Of a stretch of DNA of 64,000 bases, positions 25,451 through 37,209 are shown one piece after another. This DNA is from Takakia lepidozioides (Eukaryota > Streptophyta > Takakiopsida > Takakiales > Takakiaceae), in assembly GCA_030704615.1 (NCBI GenBank), contig CM060731.1, forward strand, positions 39,930,001 to 39,994,000, in the 5' to 3' direction. A program made the translations under genes and the position numbers. A model generated the notes under the pieces. It was not told the origin of the DNA, ran no database searches, and saw nothing but the letters and a program-made list of their open reading frames with translations. The stretch's first letter is position 1. The number at the start of each line of letters is the position of its first letter.

Positions 25451-26201
25451 GGTTCCATAGTATTGAAAGATTCCCTTAATTTTAATACCCGCCGGTTCTC
25501 AATAGTAGTATGATTTTTGATTTGCGGACGGGTATCAATAGGATGGGTATCCAATCTAATACCAGCTGGTTTTCAACCCGGGTATAAAAGATAAGAAATA
25601 AGAATAAAAATAACCACTAAATCATTAATATGTATTTAATTTAGAAGATTTCAGTTGATTTCACAAAGAAATTGATTATTATGTTGCAAAATTCAGTCTT
25701 TGCATTACATAATAACAACGTTGCAGATTTTAGTATAATTGAAGCAAGCTTAGTTAAAAGAAGACTGATTGCAACCCTCATCCTCAAATAAACCAGCATC
25801 TGCAATGAGGTCCTCATAAGACACCCTCCATGTGGTAAGAAAAAAAAATATATATAGGGCGGGCCCGCCCTACATGTGGTAAGAAATGAAGCATAGTGGC
25901 GGACCCTTGGGGCTGGACATGCCCTCCCTCACATGTGCACCCTCTTACCCTGACATATTGTGCACCCAGCCAATTTCCTATTCATACCATGGTATAGTCC
26001 TTGTTTTGCCCATAATACGGGTAAGCACCCGGGTATTGCCTTGGCAATACCAGCCGGTCCAGTTATCAACCATAGTATTGGAATTGCCAATACCACGGGT
26101 CGGTTATTAACCATAGTATTACAAAAGCTAATACCAGCCAGGTTGGTTATTCAATACCCTGGTTGATACCCTGCCAGACCCTATATACCAGTCCAACACT
26201 G
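25451..26201. repeat. hAT-like repeat rich in ggtat/atacc, with a right end at 26201
   Basis: The right terminus is ctatataccagtccaacactg, the complement of the tagtgttggactggtat ends at 11.6 and 12.2 kb. The interior has many copies of gccggtt, catagtattg and aataccagcc. The left end is missing: the sequence merges into the PPR relic. A perfect 18-bp palindrome tagggcgggcccgcccta lies at 25855-25872, between two copies of catgtggtaagaaa. Confidence 0.45.
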
Positions 26202-27300
26202 TTCTAGACCTTCTTCAACATGGTTGCCACACTGCCCCACTCAATATTATTACTGTAGAAAACCTGAAACTATCCCATACCACCACCGCTAAACTTCGTT
26301 ATACAATACACTTTATAACTTTCATCTCATCCTCAACAAACACAAGATTGAAAGCAACCAGCTGGCCACCCTGTAAGTCAGACTTTTTTTAAAAAGCCCA
26401 TTCCCTAAAGGGACAGAATCCCCAAGGGGAAGAGGCTCTCATTTGCGCTAACCTCGGGTGGCGTCATGTATGTATATATACAGCTTGACACATAATTAGT
26501 CTCTTTAACACAATCTGAATCCACAGTTACTTGCTCCTAAGATATTGATTGGCAATGCACAGGTTAATGTCTATAACATCATTAGGTGTCTCATGGACAA
26601 TGATCCTGCTCTTTACACAAAAGACTCATTGAAATTCACCAACAATATTTGAAGGTGGTGCCAAAAGAAAGGTGAACAATGCCTTCAATATCCTCAGAAT
26701 ATGAAAATTACATTTTATAGATATTCCAACGGTATCAAGAACCAAGGCGGAGTGGTTTGGGAGATCTCAACGGACATACAAACAAACAAAACAAAACAAA
26801 CTACCTTGCTTAATACATATATTGATGTGCCATAGTTCATAGGTGTTGGCGCAGTGAACTGGGATGTAATGGACTACTTGTACATAAACAGAAAAACGGC
26901 CCAACAACACCATATATACATGAAAAGCACTATTGAGTTGGGACTGAAGAAAATATTTGATCACTGCAAGACTGATGAACTGCAGACACTTGACAAGCAT
27001 GCCATCCTTCCAGATGCAGTGCCCACTACAGACTATCAAAAGTGTAAACAGAACGACCCACACTCGTCCACTATTAATAGCCTCTACAGACAAGACAAAA
27101 CCTACAAGTCACACAACTAAACCAACAATACTGAGGTTGTCAAAGCGAACAGAATATGAGAGGGTCAGTGAGGTGACTATATCACCTCATACGAAACCAG
27201 TCGGGCTCCTGCCTAAAGGGTAGTAGTACTGCAACCATGTGTTGCTGGTGGCGAGTCGCCACCAGCAACCAAAATCTAAATCCACTGCAACTAATATTGC
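26202..27300. other. Convergent intergenic region, no gene recognised
   Basis: Short plus frames at 26854-27120 and 26957-27223 and a minus frame at 26767-27093 overlap one another and match no family I recognise. The region lies downstream of both ACL5 (plus) and the PABN-like gene (minus). Confidence 0.4.
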
Positions 27301-30300
27301 CTAGTGGTAGGGCCTGTAGCGCATTGGCCTCCTGAACGGGGGAACCTTCCTGCAGTCCATCCCGCAAAAAAACCGTCATGCAAATCCATCTGTGACCATC
27401 ATCGAGCATCTGAATATATTTAATCCATTGTCAAGCACAGCTAGTCTGCTAACAATGAGGCATTTGCCAACACTACTGGGCCGTCTGGAAGTGGACACGG
27501 GCACCATGTGACTGCCGAAGTGAAAATGCTTAGCCACAGAATCTTGGTGCAAATCCAATCCACCGGACATCTATGCCACAACTAGCAAAATGCAATTGTG
27601 CTATGAATATGTGCAGCAGAAAAGTTAGAGTGGAAATCCCTTGAGGCTTGTGGACACCCACCCATGACCATAAGCATACCCAGAGAAAGGTGTATAAGGT
27701 CCAGGCCGGTACCCATAATAAGGGTTGAATCGCCGACCCCGAAATGCCTTCATTCCTGGGACATTGGTCCTCTTTGCTGTCACCTGCAACCATGTATCAG
27801 CAGGGTATCCAGGTTATGGGCTCCCTTTCAATCTGCTCCTTTTCACTGGCTGGAATGGTCCCAGTACACTACCATGATCCAACAGCACGGTAAGCATGAA
27901 GATGTTGATGTCACTGGTACTACAGTGTGGAGTTCAGATGCAAAAGGCATATATCAAACATGCCAATGCAACAAAACAAGCCAACACACATTAATTTCTG
28001 TAAGATCCATTCAATAACACAAGCAGGTACAGGCATGGAACCGCAAGAACCTTGAGTTGGCGGCCATGTAACTCAGATTCGCTAAGCAGGATAGCATTTT
28101 GAACTGCCTCCACCTCTACAAACTCAACATACGCATACCTGCACCCCACCATGAAGACATCCAAACTGTCTATTAGCAGCAATCTAACACCATAAATGGT
28201 ACAACAATCAGACCTGATATGTTTGATATCCTACCTTTCTTGCAAATTGAACCAGAAGTACCGATCGAGAAGACAGAATACAGGTTCTCACAAGGGTCTG
28301 GGAACGCACCCCTTTGGTTGTCCGAACTTGTCCGTCAGGATTGTGACACGATTCACTGTGCCACATGACTGAAAATGCTGTTGCACTTCTTCTGGAGTAC
28401 AAGCATAGTCCACCTGCAAAATTGTCAAAACCTTCAGCACTTTCAGCACCTTCAACATCTCACTCATCCTGACTAATCTTAATATTACCTCAACCAAACT
28501 GATGTATGGTCCACATCATAGAAGGCCAAGGTAATTAGGGTAATGGACTGTATGAACCTCAAAACTTGCAAATTTCCAAACAGGTCCATCCCTAATCCTG
28601 AATAGAGGCAAGACAGGTGCAGAGATGTAACAAAAAGGACATGCAAATATAGAAAAATAGCTGGACAAGTGCAGAAGATCAAAGCCTTTAGTTTGAATGG
28701 TAATCCAGGAACGAGCTGGTACCTAATGAAAAATCGCATGGTAAGACTTCCACTCCATTTTGAAGGGCAGCCGATCTCAACAGGCCAATCGCATCATAGT
28801 GTTTCTATGGCATTCACTTTACGACCTCAACCGTCTCAGACAGCCACAGACTACACTCACAGAACTGGACTTACACTTGGATCGAGACTGTACATTACCA
28901 ACGAAAACTGAACGTGTGTCTGCCTCCTCTCCATTTGCCTCCTGCGATGCTGCCAGACTTGTGGGATCTGCATCCAGCAGCAACCAACCAGACCAGGTTG
29001 GTCCTTCACTCATTTATTTTTCTCAGACAGACACTCATCCCAGGAGTTTTTCTTCTCCTTTATGAGAAAAGAAATGACTTTAATGTCCAATGCAGGCCCC
29101 AAAAGAGAGAGGCAGCTCTAGTGTGCTCATGTACAAACAAGGTTTGGCAGTACATGCACCAACAAGTTATCCTAACACCGGGCCTTCCTAAATCTTCTAC
29201 CATCAGCTCTTGCAATTGCAACTTGAAAAATTGCAAGAGACACATGTCTTCCACCCTTGACCATTCCCATTAAGTGTCTTTCTCCATTCTTAAACCACGT
29301 AACTGCATCCTTTACCTATAAGAAAAACAAAATCATGACTTTCTTACATACAGAGCTCAGGCTGGAGGGCATACCTCGAGAAATACTCATCTCTTTCTCA
29401 ACTTTAGCTTGCACATTACGCAGTGCAGCAGCTTCCTCTTCCATCTCCTTAAGGCGCTTCTTCATCTCCTCTAATTCCTGACAACTCACATTTGAGACTG
29501 AGATAAGCCCATGATGCTTCTCCACGTCTTTACAACAGGCACATCCAGATTTAGCTTCAGCCTCCATAAACAAAACACTTCAATCAAGGGTTTCCATGAA
29601 TCTGTCACCAAATCTTTGAACATCACTAGCAATGACATAAAGCACCCCCTGGGTAAGCTTCTCACTGTCTTGCATATCAAGAATTTCTTACACCTCCGAA
29701 AGAAACACTGCGTTAGATTCCTGCCAATATGGAAGGATTCTAGAAGCTTATGTTCAGTAACTTCTTTGCCAATATTTTTTAATGAAGGGTTTCCAAAAAT
29801 CGGCCACCAAATCTTTGAACATCTTCAACAATAACTTAAGCACCCGCACCCAGAACGCTTCTCACTACCTCGCATATCAAGATTTGCTTACACCTCCGAA
29901 AGAAAACACTACGTTGGATGCCTGCCAAGATGGAAGGATTCTAGAAGGTTACACTCAGTAACTTTTCTTACACAATACATATCCAATACCCCCCAAACTA
30001 AAGGAAAAAAGTAGTAGGTCATGCGTCTGCATTAATCCAACATGCGAAATGTGCAGCTTCATCTCTTTGATATTTGCGGCGAAGACCCATTTATCTGCAC
30101 CTTGTTTCAGCTTTATCCCAGTACCATAACTCATACGACACGAATACGAAACTTGCATGACAAGCCGCTTCGTAGCGCACCGGTTGTCATTCTAAGAACG
30201 AAGCACATAAACGTTCCAACATATCCCTGCAGGCTTCTCAAATGCTTCACTACACGCACCTTGAGAGCGAAACCTACAGAAACAAATTTTCTGTCCAGCA

Positions 30301-30466
30301 CTTCTCATTTTAAGGACTAGAATTACAGCGTGAAAACTACCTTGGATGCGGCATCGTCTGCACCGAAATCGCCGGTCTTGGAGGTCCCATCCAGGTTACC
30401 CTCCAAGTTACCCTCCATTTCTTCCGGGATCTCACCCCCATACACTTCGTGCTCCTCCTCCACCAT
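27301..30466 (-). CDS. PABN: Nuclear poly(A)-binding protein, PABN/PABPN1-like, 7 exons
   Basis: Minus-strand exons are 30466-30341, 29477-29375, 28967-28894, 28413-28310, 28138-28051, 27783-27662 and 27349-27301. Phases join cleanly, with GT-AG introns, to a 221-residue protein, close to Arabidopsis PABN1. An acidic N terminus is followed by a coiled coil ([20 protein letters not shown]), then one RNA-recognition motif with RNP2 SVFVGNVDYAC split between exons 3 and 4 and RNP1 GYAYVEF in exon 5. An arginine-rich tail follows ([15 protein letters not shown], ending [11 protein letters not shown]). The family binds growing poly(A) tails in the nucleus, stimulates poly(A) polymerase and limits tail length. 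The RNP1 residue after Gly is Tyr where Phe is usual. The least certain splice is the exon 5 donor (gttctt). The tail exon is fixed by the conserved RRPMRYRPY end. It is convergent with ACL5. Confidence 0.93.
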
Positions 30467-30576
30467 CACGAATGAAGCTGATCTGCGCGGCAGCAACACC
30501 GACCTTGCACACACAACCCCGCTCACCAAATCTGCTCCTGCGCTGCCTCCCTACACGCACTCTCTCTCTCATGTGA

Positions 30577-30722
30577 AACCCTAACACTACATTGGCATGG
30601 AGTTTCGTTAGGCACAGTTCGAGCATTTCGTTAGCCACATTCCGTTACAGCTATCGGCCCCCATAACCTTCATACAGGTAAATCGGCCGTCAGTTGACAC
30701 CTGCGACTAGCAAACCCTAAAC
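30577..30722 (-). promoter_or_regulatory. Telo-box motifs upstream of the PABN-like gene
   Basis: Copies of aaaccctaa occur at about 30578 and 30713, roughly 110 and 250 bp upstream of the start codon. Telo-boxes are common in promoters of plant translation and RNA-processing genes. No clear TATA box was found. Confidence 0.4.
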
Positions 30723-30729
30723 ACCATTT

Positions 30730-32329
30730 TGTGACTACTTAGGCCATATGAATGAGGAGAGAGAGAGATGTCAAGAGCCGAGGGCAGAATAGTGTGCAGG
30801 TGTGCTGAAAAGGTTGGTAATTCCCCACTGTTGAGGGGTCGATTTGTCCAAGTTGTTTGGAGCGGAAGTGACAATGATGAAGGACCTCGGACTCCAACTG
30901 ATCTTTAGTGATCTAGAAAACAGTAAGCAAACTCGATATTTTAGGACATTTTTGGGGACCTGTTTATTAGCATTTGGAGTGTTAATTTCTTGAGCCACAG
31001 TGACCATCGGGCGTCGGACAACTGGATCGCACCAAATCAATCGACCCTTAGAAGACATTAGAAGCCTCAGAAGAGAATTATTTTAGTTTTAGATCACATT
31101 GAGGAGAAGCCAGAGAATCATTGGACTGCCCGCCACCATATACTTCATCTCTATTCAGTCCTGACCTCCTCTGTTCTCCAGATGGTTGCCATGTGCACTA
31201 CATCCTCAGTTGGTTTCATGAGATCTTCCCGCTTCTCCATCTGATTGGATGCAAGTAGCCTACAGAGTCGATGCAGTCAAATTTGTATCAAGCATGGGAG
31301 TGAAGTTCTGGAAGAAAACATCGGAGATGTACAAAACTGATGTTTTCTTCCAACATCTTTTCTGACGTCTTTGCGACATCTTTTCTTCCAACATCGGGTA
31401 CTTAGTTTTGTAACATGGTTAGGCTTGCAAGTGAGAAGATCCATAAATCTTGAAAGTGCTCAGCATTGAGTAGGTCAGCGGAGCTCCTCTGTTAACACGT
31501 TAAAATTGCAGCTCCTATCATATATAGCTACAGAAAGGCTTGAGCACTTGCTAAAAATGAACCTTCAATGGCCTTTTTTGGCCAATTTCAAGCGCATCTG
31601 GCCTTGAAAGAGAATGGCTACCACTTATCGGCATTTAAAACTTGTCTTGGACTTGAAGAGAAAGTGCTTGACATGTTTTGTAACGACCAATGCTGCTTTC
31701 ATGGCTAGCAGGCGTGCACGCAAAATTTATCCCCGGTCCCCTTCACAAGACTAATTTGCAGCCACAAATGTAGCCTGATGATAATTTGTAAAGTTAAAGA
31801 GTCATGTGGTTAGTGCAGCGTACTTGTACGTTGTTTCTTTGAAAACATTAGTCAAGTATTTTGCGTGATGAATGGTCGCCTACTGCATGCAGGCAATTTG
31901 TGCAAAAGGATACATCGACATTAACCTTCGAACCCCTCCAAGCATCTGGACATGTGAATTACAACATGTGGTCAACATATGAATCTGATCATAGCTAGCT
32001 CAGTTTTAAGAGAACTATGCTCCCCAAACTGCGTCAATCTTGAGGCGCTTGTTGATACCGCTACCAATATCTTGGTGGTCCTACGCGCGATTGCGTTTCT
32101 AGCTAGCAGCTTCAATAGTACACCTCCTCAGTTACATGATAGCGATAGCTTCATAATTCAAGCCCAATTCAAGACCTTCCCTGCCGATTTCTCAAACATG
32201 AAACACTCAAATCATCAATGATTTCTTAAATTCTTGTGGTGTCAATCTGGGAATTCAAATTCAAACAAACAAAATATTAGTGAATCCAGAAATGCAAAAT
32301 TTAACACGAGTCTCCGGTCTCAGTATCCG
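30730..32329. other. No recognisable gene
   Basis: Short frames only on both strands. At 31320-31400 the words aacatc and atcttttc recur in a simple pattern. Nothing supportable as a gene. Confidence 0.4.
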
Positions 32330-33255
32330 TATTAATAGCTATTAATTTTGGTCTCTTGTACCCTGCTGTCTCAGGTGTGCCGCTCAGTGAAGTGGATCTT
32401 AGGTAGCAAGAGTCAGGTACAAGAGTCAGGTCCTTTAGTCTCTTGTATACTGTTTCTTCCAACTCGCTTCCTAAAATCCACTTCACTGAGCGGCACACCT
32501 CATCTCGTCTCCAGACTCCGGAGTACCTAGGAACTTACTAACTCTCGGAGGCGATGTGTATCTCATGTGGGAGACTGAAGCCAAGGGAGGAGGGAACATC
32601 GTACAAGTGGAGTGACAAATATAGATCTTCACAGATCTATCTAAATACTTGCATCCCTTACGCAAGCATTGTCCAAGCCCATTTCCAACTGCCAGCTGTA
32701 CGACATTCCCTCTTCTTCCATGGGTGATTTCTCCGAGATTTCTATCTACTCTAACATCGACTTCACTGACAACCTTGTGGTTAGAGTTAGCTGGCTCATC
32801 CTGTCGTGACTAAAAAATTGAATTAATTCAGTAACATAGTTGGGGATCAATCATATCTCAGTTTTCTGTACTGCAATGCAGACCGTGCGGCTCTATAGAA
32901 AAAAAGATGATCCCTCCCCATCCCCTACTCCACTGCAGAGATGGAGTAGAAGACGATGATAAATTGATCGGTGTTGAAATGTGTAATAGTACAACTCCAC
33001 TGCCAGTGATGTAGTGGATAAGTGAAATTCCACTCCAGTTGCAGTGTGGAGCAGCAGATGAGCAGTGCGTTCTGCAATGCACTGTAGTACCTCCCTGTCT
33101 CGTCTCTTTATCTACTCACCACAGCGAGATCTGGATAGACTCACCTTTCCTTACTCAAAAGAGCCTATACACCTGTCACAATCTTGTGATATATTTGACT
33201 TAAGAATCGAATTTATCTCTCGATTATGATCGGATCTTCTTCAGATATGCAAAAC
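32330..33255 (-). repeat. Dispersed ~0.9-kb repeat, copy A (inverted relative to copy B)
   Basis: Its reverse complement matches 49737-50640 over nearly the whole length: gtttgttttgcatatctgaag, then ttcttaagtcaaatatatcac, agagacgagacagggaggta, cagtgcattgcagaacgcac, ccactacatcactggcagtgg and tcagtgaagtggat, in order. Roughly three quarters of positions match by eye. Copy A also has an extra block creating a perfect 25-bp inverted repeat (32373-32397 and 32476-32500). The length and dispersed nature fit a solo LTR or a non-coding element, but no TG...CA ends or target duplications were closed. Confidence 0.7.
32373..32500. repeat. Perfect 25-bp inverted repeat (hairpin) inside copy A
   Basis: The arms start aggtgtgccgctcagtgaag (32373-32397) and end gagcggcacacct (32476-32500), and are exact reverse complements separated by 78 bp. 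Copy B has only one arm, so the hairpin arose by a local inverted duplication in copy A. Confidence 0.85.
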
Positions 33256-33329
33256 AAACGAAAATAAAACAAAAAACTATAAAAAGGGAGGTAGACGAAT
33301 CCACACAATTTCACATCCACCAAGGAAGC

Positions 33330-33400
33330 AGGATGTGAACCCCAAATCACATGGGTGGCATGCAGTTCACTATCCAATTGAGCTACAGCAATACCACAAA
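33330..33400 (-). repeat. tRNA-like sequence next to repeat copy A
   Basis: The minus strand reads tgtagctcaattggatagtg (A-box-like D arm) and ggggttcacatcc (B-box-like T arm), with a 5-bp stem around a 7-base loop that would carry CAC at the anticodon position. The T stem and the base before the anticodon are wrong for a working tRNA. It is probably a degenerate tRNA copy or a SINE head. Confidence 0.35.
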
Positions 33401-35131
33401 GGACAAGGGATCACCAAGATTTGAGCCCCAGATCACCGAATACGTTGAAATCACTATTGACCAGTTTTAATTTGTTCTTTTTTACTTTTCTTTTCTTTCA
33501 AAAGTGTGGTTGTGTGTGTCCCTCAATCTTTCAATACGAAGTTGATCTAAGATGCAGTGCAGAACGTGCCTCCCCACAGTCACATGCACGTGTACTGGCG
33601 GTACATGTATGCAGTGGAGAAAGTGTTCCTAACTGCTGATCGTACTAGAAGAGACAGAAAAGACTATGGCCGAAGGCATGCTCATCAATAAGACCCCTTC
33701 CCCGTACAGGCCCTGTCGGGGGTGGATCATATTATTTAACTTAATACTCTGATAGTGTCCGACTAAGACTGAAACTGTAAAATGAGAATCTATCTTGCCC
33801 ATGCTAAACTGCCCACTGAGTTTCGTCTCCTCCTGTGTAGAGGAAGAGAGTAGAGCAACAACTTGCCCTAACAGGATACGTCACATAGAGCGCACAATCT
33901 CCCATGGGTGGCCAAAATTGAGCCAGTAATCAGGCTGCTCATACAGAAATCCATCCTGTAAATATATTGTCTGGCTGAACATGCCATACTGATAGCGGAT
34001 ACCATACCTAGCTACAGCCAACCAGCACAATCTTTTGGAGTGCTTCCTGCAGTCAACAGAACTCTTTCTACAAGACTCTGGACTTACAAGTGTAACTATT
34101 AAGCATATTAACTTGGTCGACTGTCTAGGTTACCTGAGACTCTATCTGACCCACTTAATTATGTCCTTCAGGTCCCCATAGCTCGGCCCATATGCAGTCC
34201 GTGCCTTAACAGACATGTCTGATTTTTTATAGCTCCAAGCAATTGCCAGCAAGAAAGCATGAGTCGTGCAGTGACGAGAGATGCCTTGTCTTTCAGCATG
34301 AGCAGTTTAAGCCTTTTAACAAAATCTAGTAAAGACATGATATGATGGGCAAGTACGGTAAAGCTTACCCCCAAGCAGAGTAGTTCATAGTGGCCAGTGA
34401 ATCCAAGAAACATGCAGCCAAACGTCCTGTCAGAGAACCACAAGATTGAAGCTTCTAACAATGAACAACTCTAACTTTGTACAGATCTAAAGTCTACTTT
34501 GCAGGTAATGGCAGGTGCAAGAAACGGGATGATACCTCAGCAACTAACAGAAACACAAGAGCAAGGGCTCCTCTACTACTGCCATTACTCCAAAATCATC
34601 CAGACTCATTCAGGCTCCTCCACTGCTACATGACATAATCACTAGATAACCACACCTCTGGATCCTTTTCCTGAAAGAAGATATGCCTCAATACCGCCTC
34701 TCCTCCTTACTTATCCTACATAACTTTGTTCTTCCATAACTCCTAGGCATATGAGGTACTTAGCCTAAGCATAAAAGTAACTCCCATTCTTCCCACTAAC
34801 CCTCTGGCCATCTTGCTTGTAACCACCGCTTTCACATCATTCTCTTGACACAAATCGTTCCCAGTACTCAAGCTTTTGTCTTGCCACTTTACCGTCCGCC
34901 AACTCGCCACATCACTCCACCTTTTCCTCCTCATCAGACAGTGTGTAACCTACTTTGCACATTTTGGGGGGTCAATCCCGGCATCCTCAGAGTGGCCTGC
35001 ACCTGACCGACGTCAACCCACATCATTCACCTCCTTTGACTCCTCATAACCCTCACCCTCATCATCAGAATCTTGGTCGGAATCCTCGTTAGAGTCCATC
35101 CCGTCAGTTATAACTGGTATGTCAATACCAA
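33401..35131. other. No recognisable gene
   Basis: Short frames only. On the minus strand near 35020-35100 an acidic stretch reads MDSNEDSDQDSDDEGEGYEE, then stops. This may belong with the hypothetical frame that follows at 35132-35698. Confidence 0.35.
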
Positions 35132-35698
35132 CTAACTCTCAACGCCTAATACGTCCCCAGGGGGCATCTTAGGCTCTAGACCAAATACCGGTAAGACCTT
35201 CTCCACTCCCTGCACCAGCAATCTCTCCTCCACTCCCTGCACCAGCAATCTCTCCTCCATTCCCTGGACCAACCATCCCTCATTTACTTGGCCCCAAGTT
35301 AAAATCCATCTTAGGCCTAGCCTTGTACTGTGTATCCAGCCAACAAAATCCCGAATAGGGATAGGTACGTTGTTATATTTAATGGAAAATCCAACAAGCG
35401 GAGAAGGCCTTGTGGGCACTCTCACATGTGCAAGGGAATGGAAAGATGCACTACTTGGTATATAGAATACCCTAATCCTCAATGGATACGCGAAATTCAG
35501 GTAAAAGGAACTTTTGAAGGCTGCAGGTGGAACAGTTTGAAGATCCTTTGATGCAGGATCCACTTCTCTCCCATGAACTTTCACCCAACGATGTTTCTTA
35601 ACTGGAAAAATCGTGCCCAAAAAAATGACACCAATACTTGTGCTTCGGTCAAACGTCACCAAGTAACAAGACTGCGGTTTCCCCACGGTATCTGCCAA
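35132..35698 (-). CDS. Hypothetical protein, 188 codons, with a 9-residue repeat
   Basis: The longest clean minus-strand frame in this part of the window. It contains KKHRWVKVHGREVDP near residue 35, a middle rich in aromatic and proline residues, and three tandem copies of VQG.EERLL encoded by 27-bp repeats at about 35190-35280. I recognise no domain. It may be the coding part of an unclassified transposable element or an orphan gene. A frame in another phase continues upstream (35649-35909), so a frameshift or splice may be hidden. Confidence 0.3.
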   Translation of the reverse strand: MADTVGKPQSCYLVTFDRSTSIGVIFLGTIFPVKKHRWVKVHGREVDPASKDLQTVPPAAFKSSFYLNFAYPLRIRVFYIPSSASFHSLAHVRVPTRPSPLVGFSIKYNNVPIPIRDFVGWIHSTRLGLRWILTWGQVNEGWLVQGMEERLLVQGVEERLLVQGVEKVLPVFGLEPKMPPGDVLGVES

Positions 35699-35959
35699 AG
35701 GCCTGTGTCTTCGTAGACACGAAGTGGCACTTGAAGGGCAAGTGAATCTGCAAGTGGGACAGCATGTAACTTACAGGGAGAATCGTTAGAAACCTCCAAC
35801 GGGTAGGATGCATAGGTTTTGTAAAACTACAGCTTGGAAGGCCATTGTAGGTACCTAGAAACACAAGATTGCAAAGCCTTATGATGTAGAGAGAGAAGAC
35901 TCCGGCCAAGCGTAACTAAGAGCCACCTTATGGCTACTGTCCCCTTTTGGAGGCGGGTA

Positions 35960-37207
35960 GGGAATTCCAAAAAGGCCTTGATGTGAAATGCATTGCAATT
36001 CACTTGATCACCCCCTAAATGTGCGCAATTCAATTGAATTGTCGGCACATGATTCAATTGAATTGCGAATTGGCAATTGAATTGCGAATTGGCAATTCAA
36101 TTGAATTGCTAGTTGACAATTCAATTGAATTGTTGACTGCAATTCAATTGAATTGTGAATTTGCAAATCAATTGAATTGCCAATTCGCAATTCAATTGAA
36201 TTGTGAATTTGCAAATCAATTGAATTGCCAATTCGCAATTCAATTGAATAATTTTTAACTTATTTCTGTATATAATATATATATGTATATATTTAAATTA
36301 TACATATATACATACACAGGTATAAGCTAAAAATACATGTTGCTCGTCTATTCTTGCTGTCCGTTTGTCAATCCTTTGCCCGTGGTAAGGCTTGAGCCCA
36401 AGATAAACCTAAGGGAGACCGAGAGAGGGAGAGAGAGAGAAGAAGTCACAAAGCGCTTATAAAAGCGGGATTGTCTCTCTTTGTGGATGTTGGTGCCAAT
36501 ATATGGCTATGTACATATACCAAACATGATACCAATGTAAGAGTATCAACGTGTAAGAGTTTGATATATTAAACTTATATGGAACACACATCCCAACTTC
36601 AACATGATACCTTTGTAAGGGTATCTCAATTTTTGATAATTCTCAAGATGAACATATTTTTGTTTTTTTTGTCCTGGGCCAGATACTAGTGTTAGGGGAC
36701 TACATGGTGATGTAGGGGAAGCCTTTCATCAATTGTCAGGTTTGATTTTGTCTTTTTTTTCGGAGCCAACCATGTTTCTTTTGCCAGTGAATCACAGGAA
36801 GCTGCTGATCTGTCTCGGTCTCTGGCTCTCCCTTTCTCGTTGAGGCTGAGGGTGGCTTCACAACTCCACAATTTCCTCAAGGGCACAAGAAAGAGGGCCA
36901 GCAAGAATAGACGGGCAACATGTATTTTTAGCTTATACTCTTATATGTGTATAAATATAATTTGAATATATACATGTACATATATATTAAATATTATATA
37001 TAAAAATAAATTAAAAATTATAGATTACAATTCAATTGAATTGTAGTCAGCAATTCAATTGAATTGCCAACTAGCGATTCAATTGAATTGCGGGTTGACA
37101 ATTCAATTGAATTGCAAATTAGGGTTAGTTCAATTGAATTGTGCACTTTTAGGGGGTGATCAAGTGAATTGCGATGCATTTCACATCAAGGCCTTTTTGG
37201 AATTCCC
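35960..37207. mobile_element. Foldback element with long inverted repeats and TA target duplication
   Basis: The left arm (35960-36359) and right arm (36897-37207) are reverse complements. They start GGGAATTCCAAAAAGGCCTT, pass through atcaccccctaaa, a minisatellite of aattcaattgaattg units, AT-rich DNA, and then gctaaaaatacatgttgc and cgtctattcttgctg. Both outer edges carry TA (35958-35959 and 37208-37209), the Tc1/mariner-type duplication. The 540-bp centre contains a gagagaga tract and no recognisable transposase, so the element is non-autonomous. The exact superfamily is inferred from the TA only. Confidence 0.75.
36028..36248. repeat. Minisatellite of aattcaattgaattg units, left arm
   Basis: About ten tandem or near-tandem palindromic units, several separated by short spacers (gcgaattggc, gtgaatttgcaaatc). 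A shorter matching array is at 37029-37141 in the opposite arm. These are internal to the foldback element. Confidence 0.85.
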
Positions 37208-37209
37208 TA

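Noticed and set aside
27290-27360. tRNA-like plus-strand sequence (tgcctagtggtaggg...), possible SINE head
   Set aside because: There is no B box. The same bases on the minus strand encode the conserved [10 protein letters not shown] end and stop codon of the PABN-like gene.
27530-27570. Alternative last exon of the PABN-like gene ending APRFCG
   Set aside because: It needs a weaker donor and gives a non-conserved tail. The exon at 27301-27349 restores the family-specific C terminus in phase.
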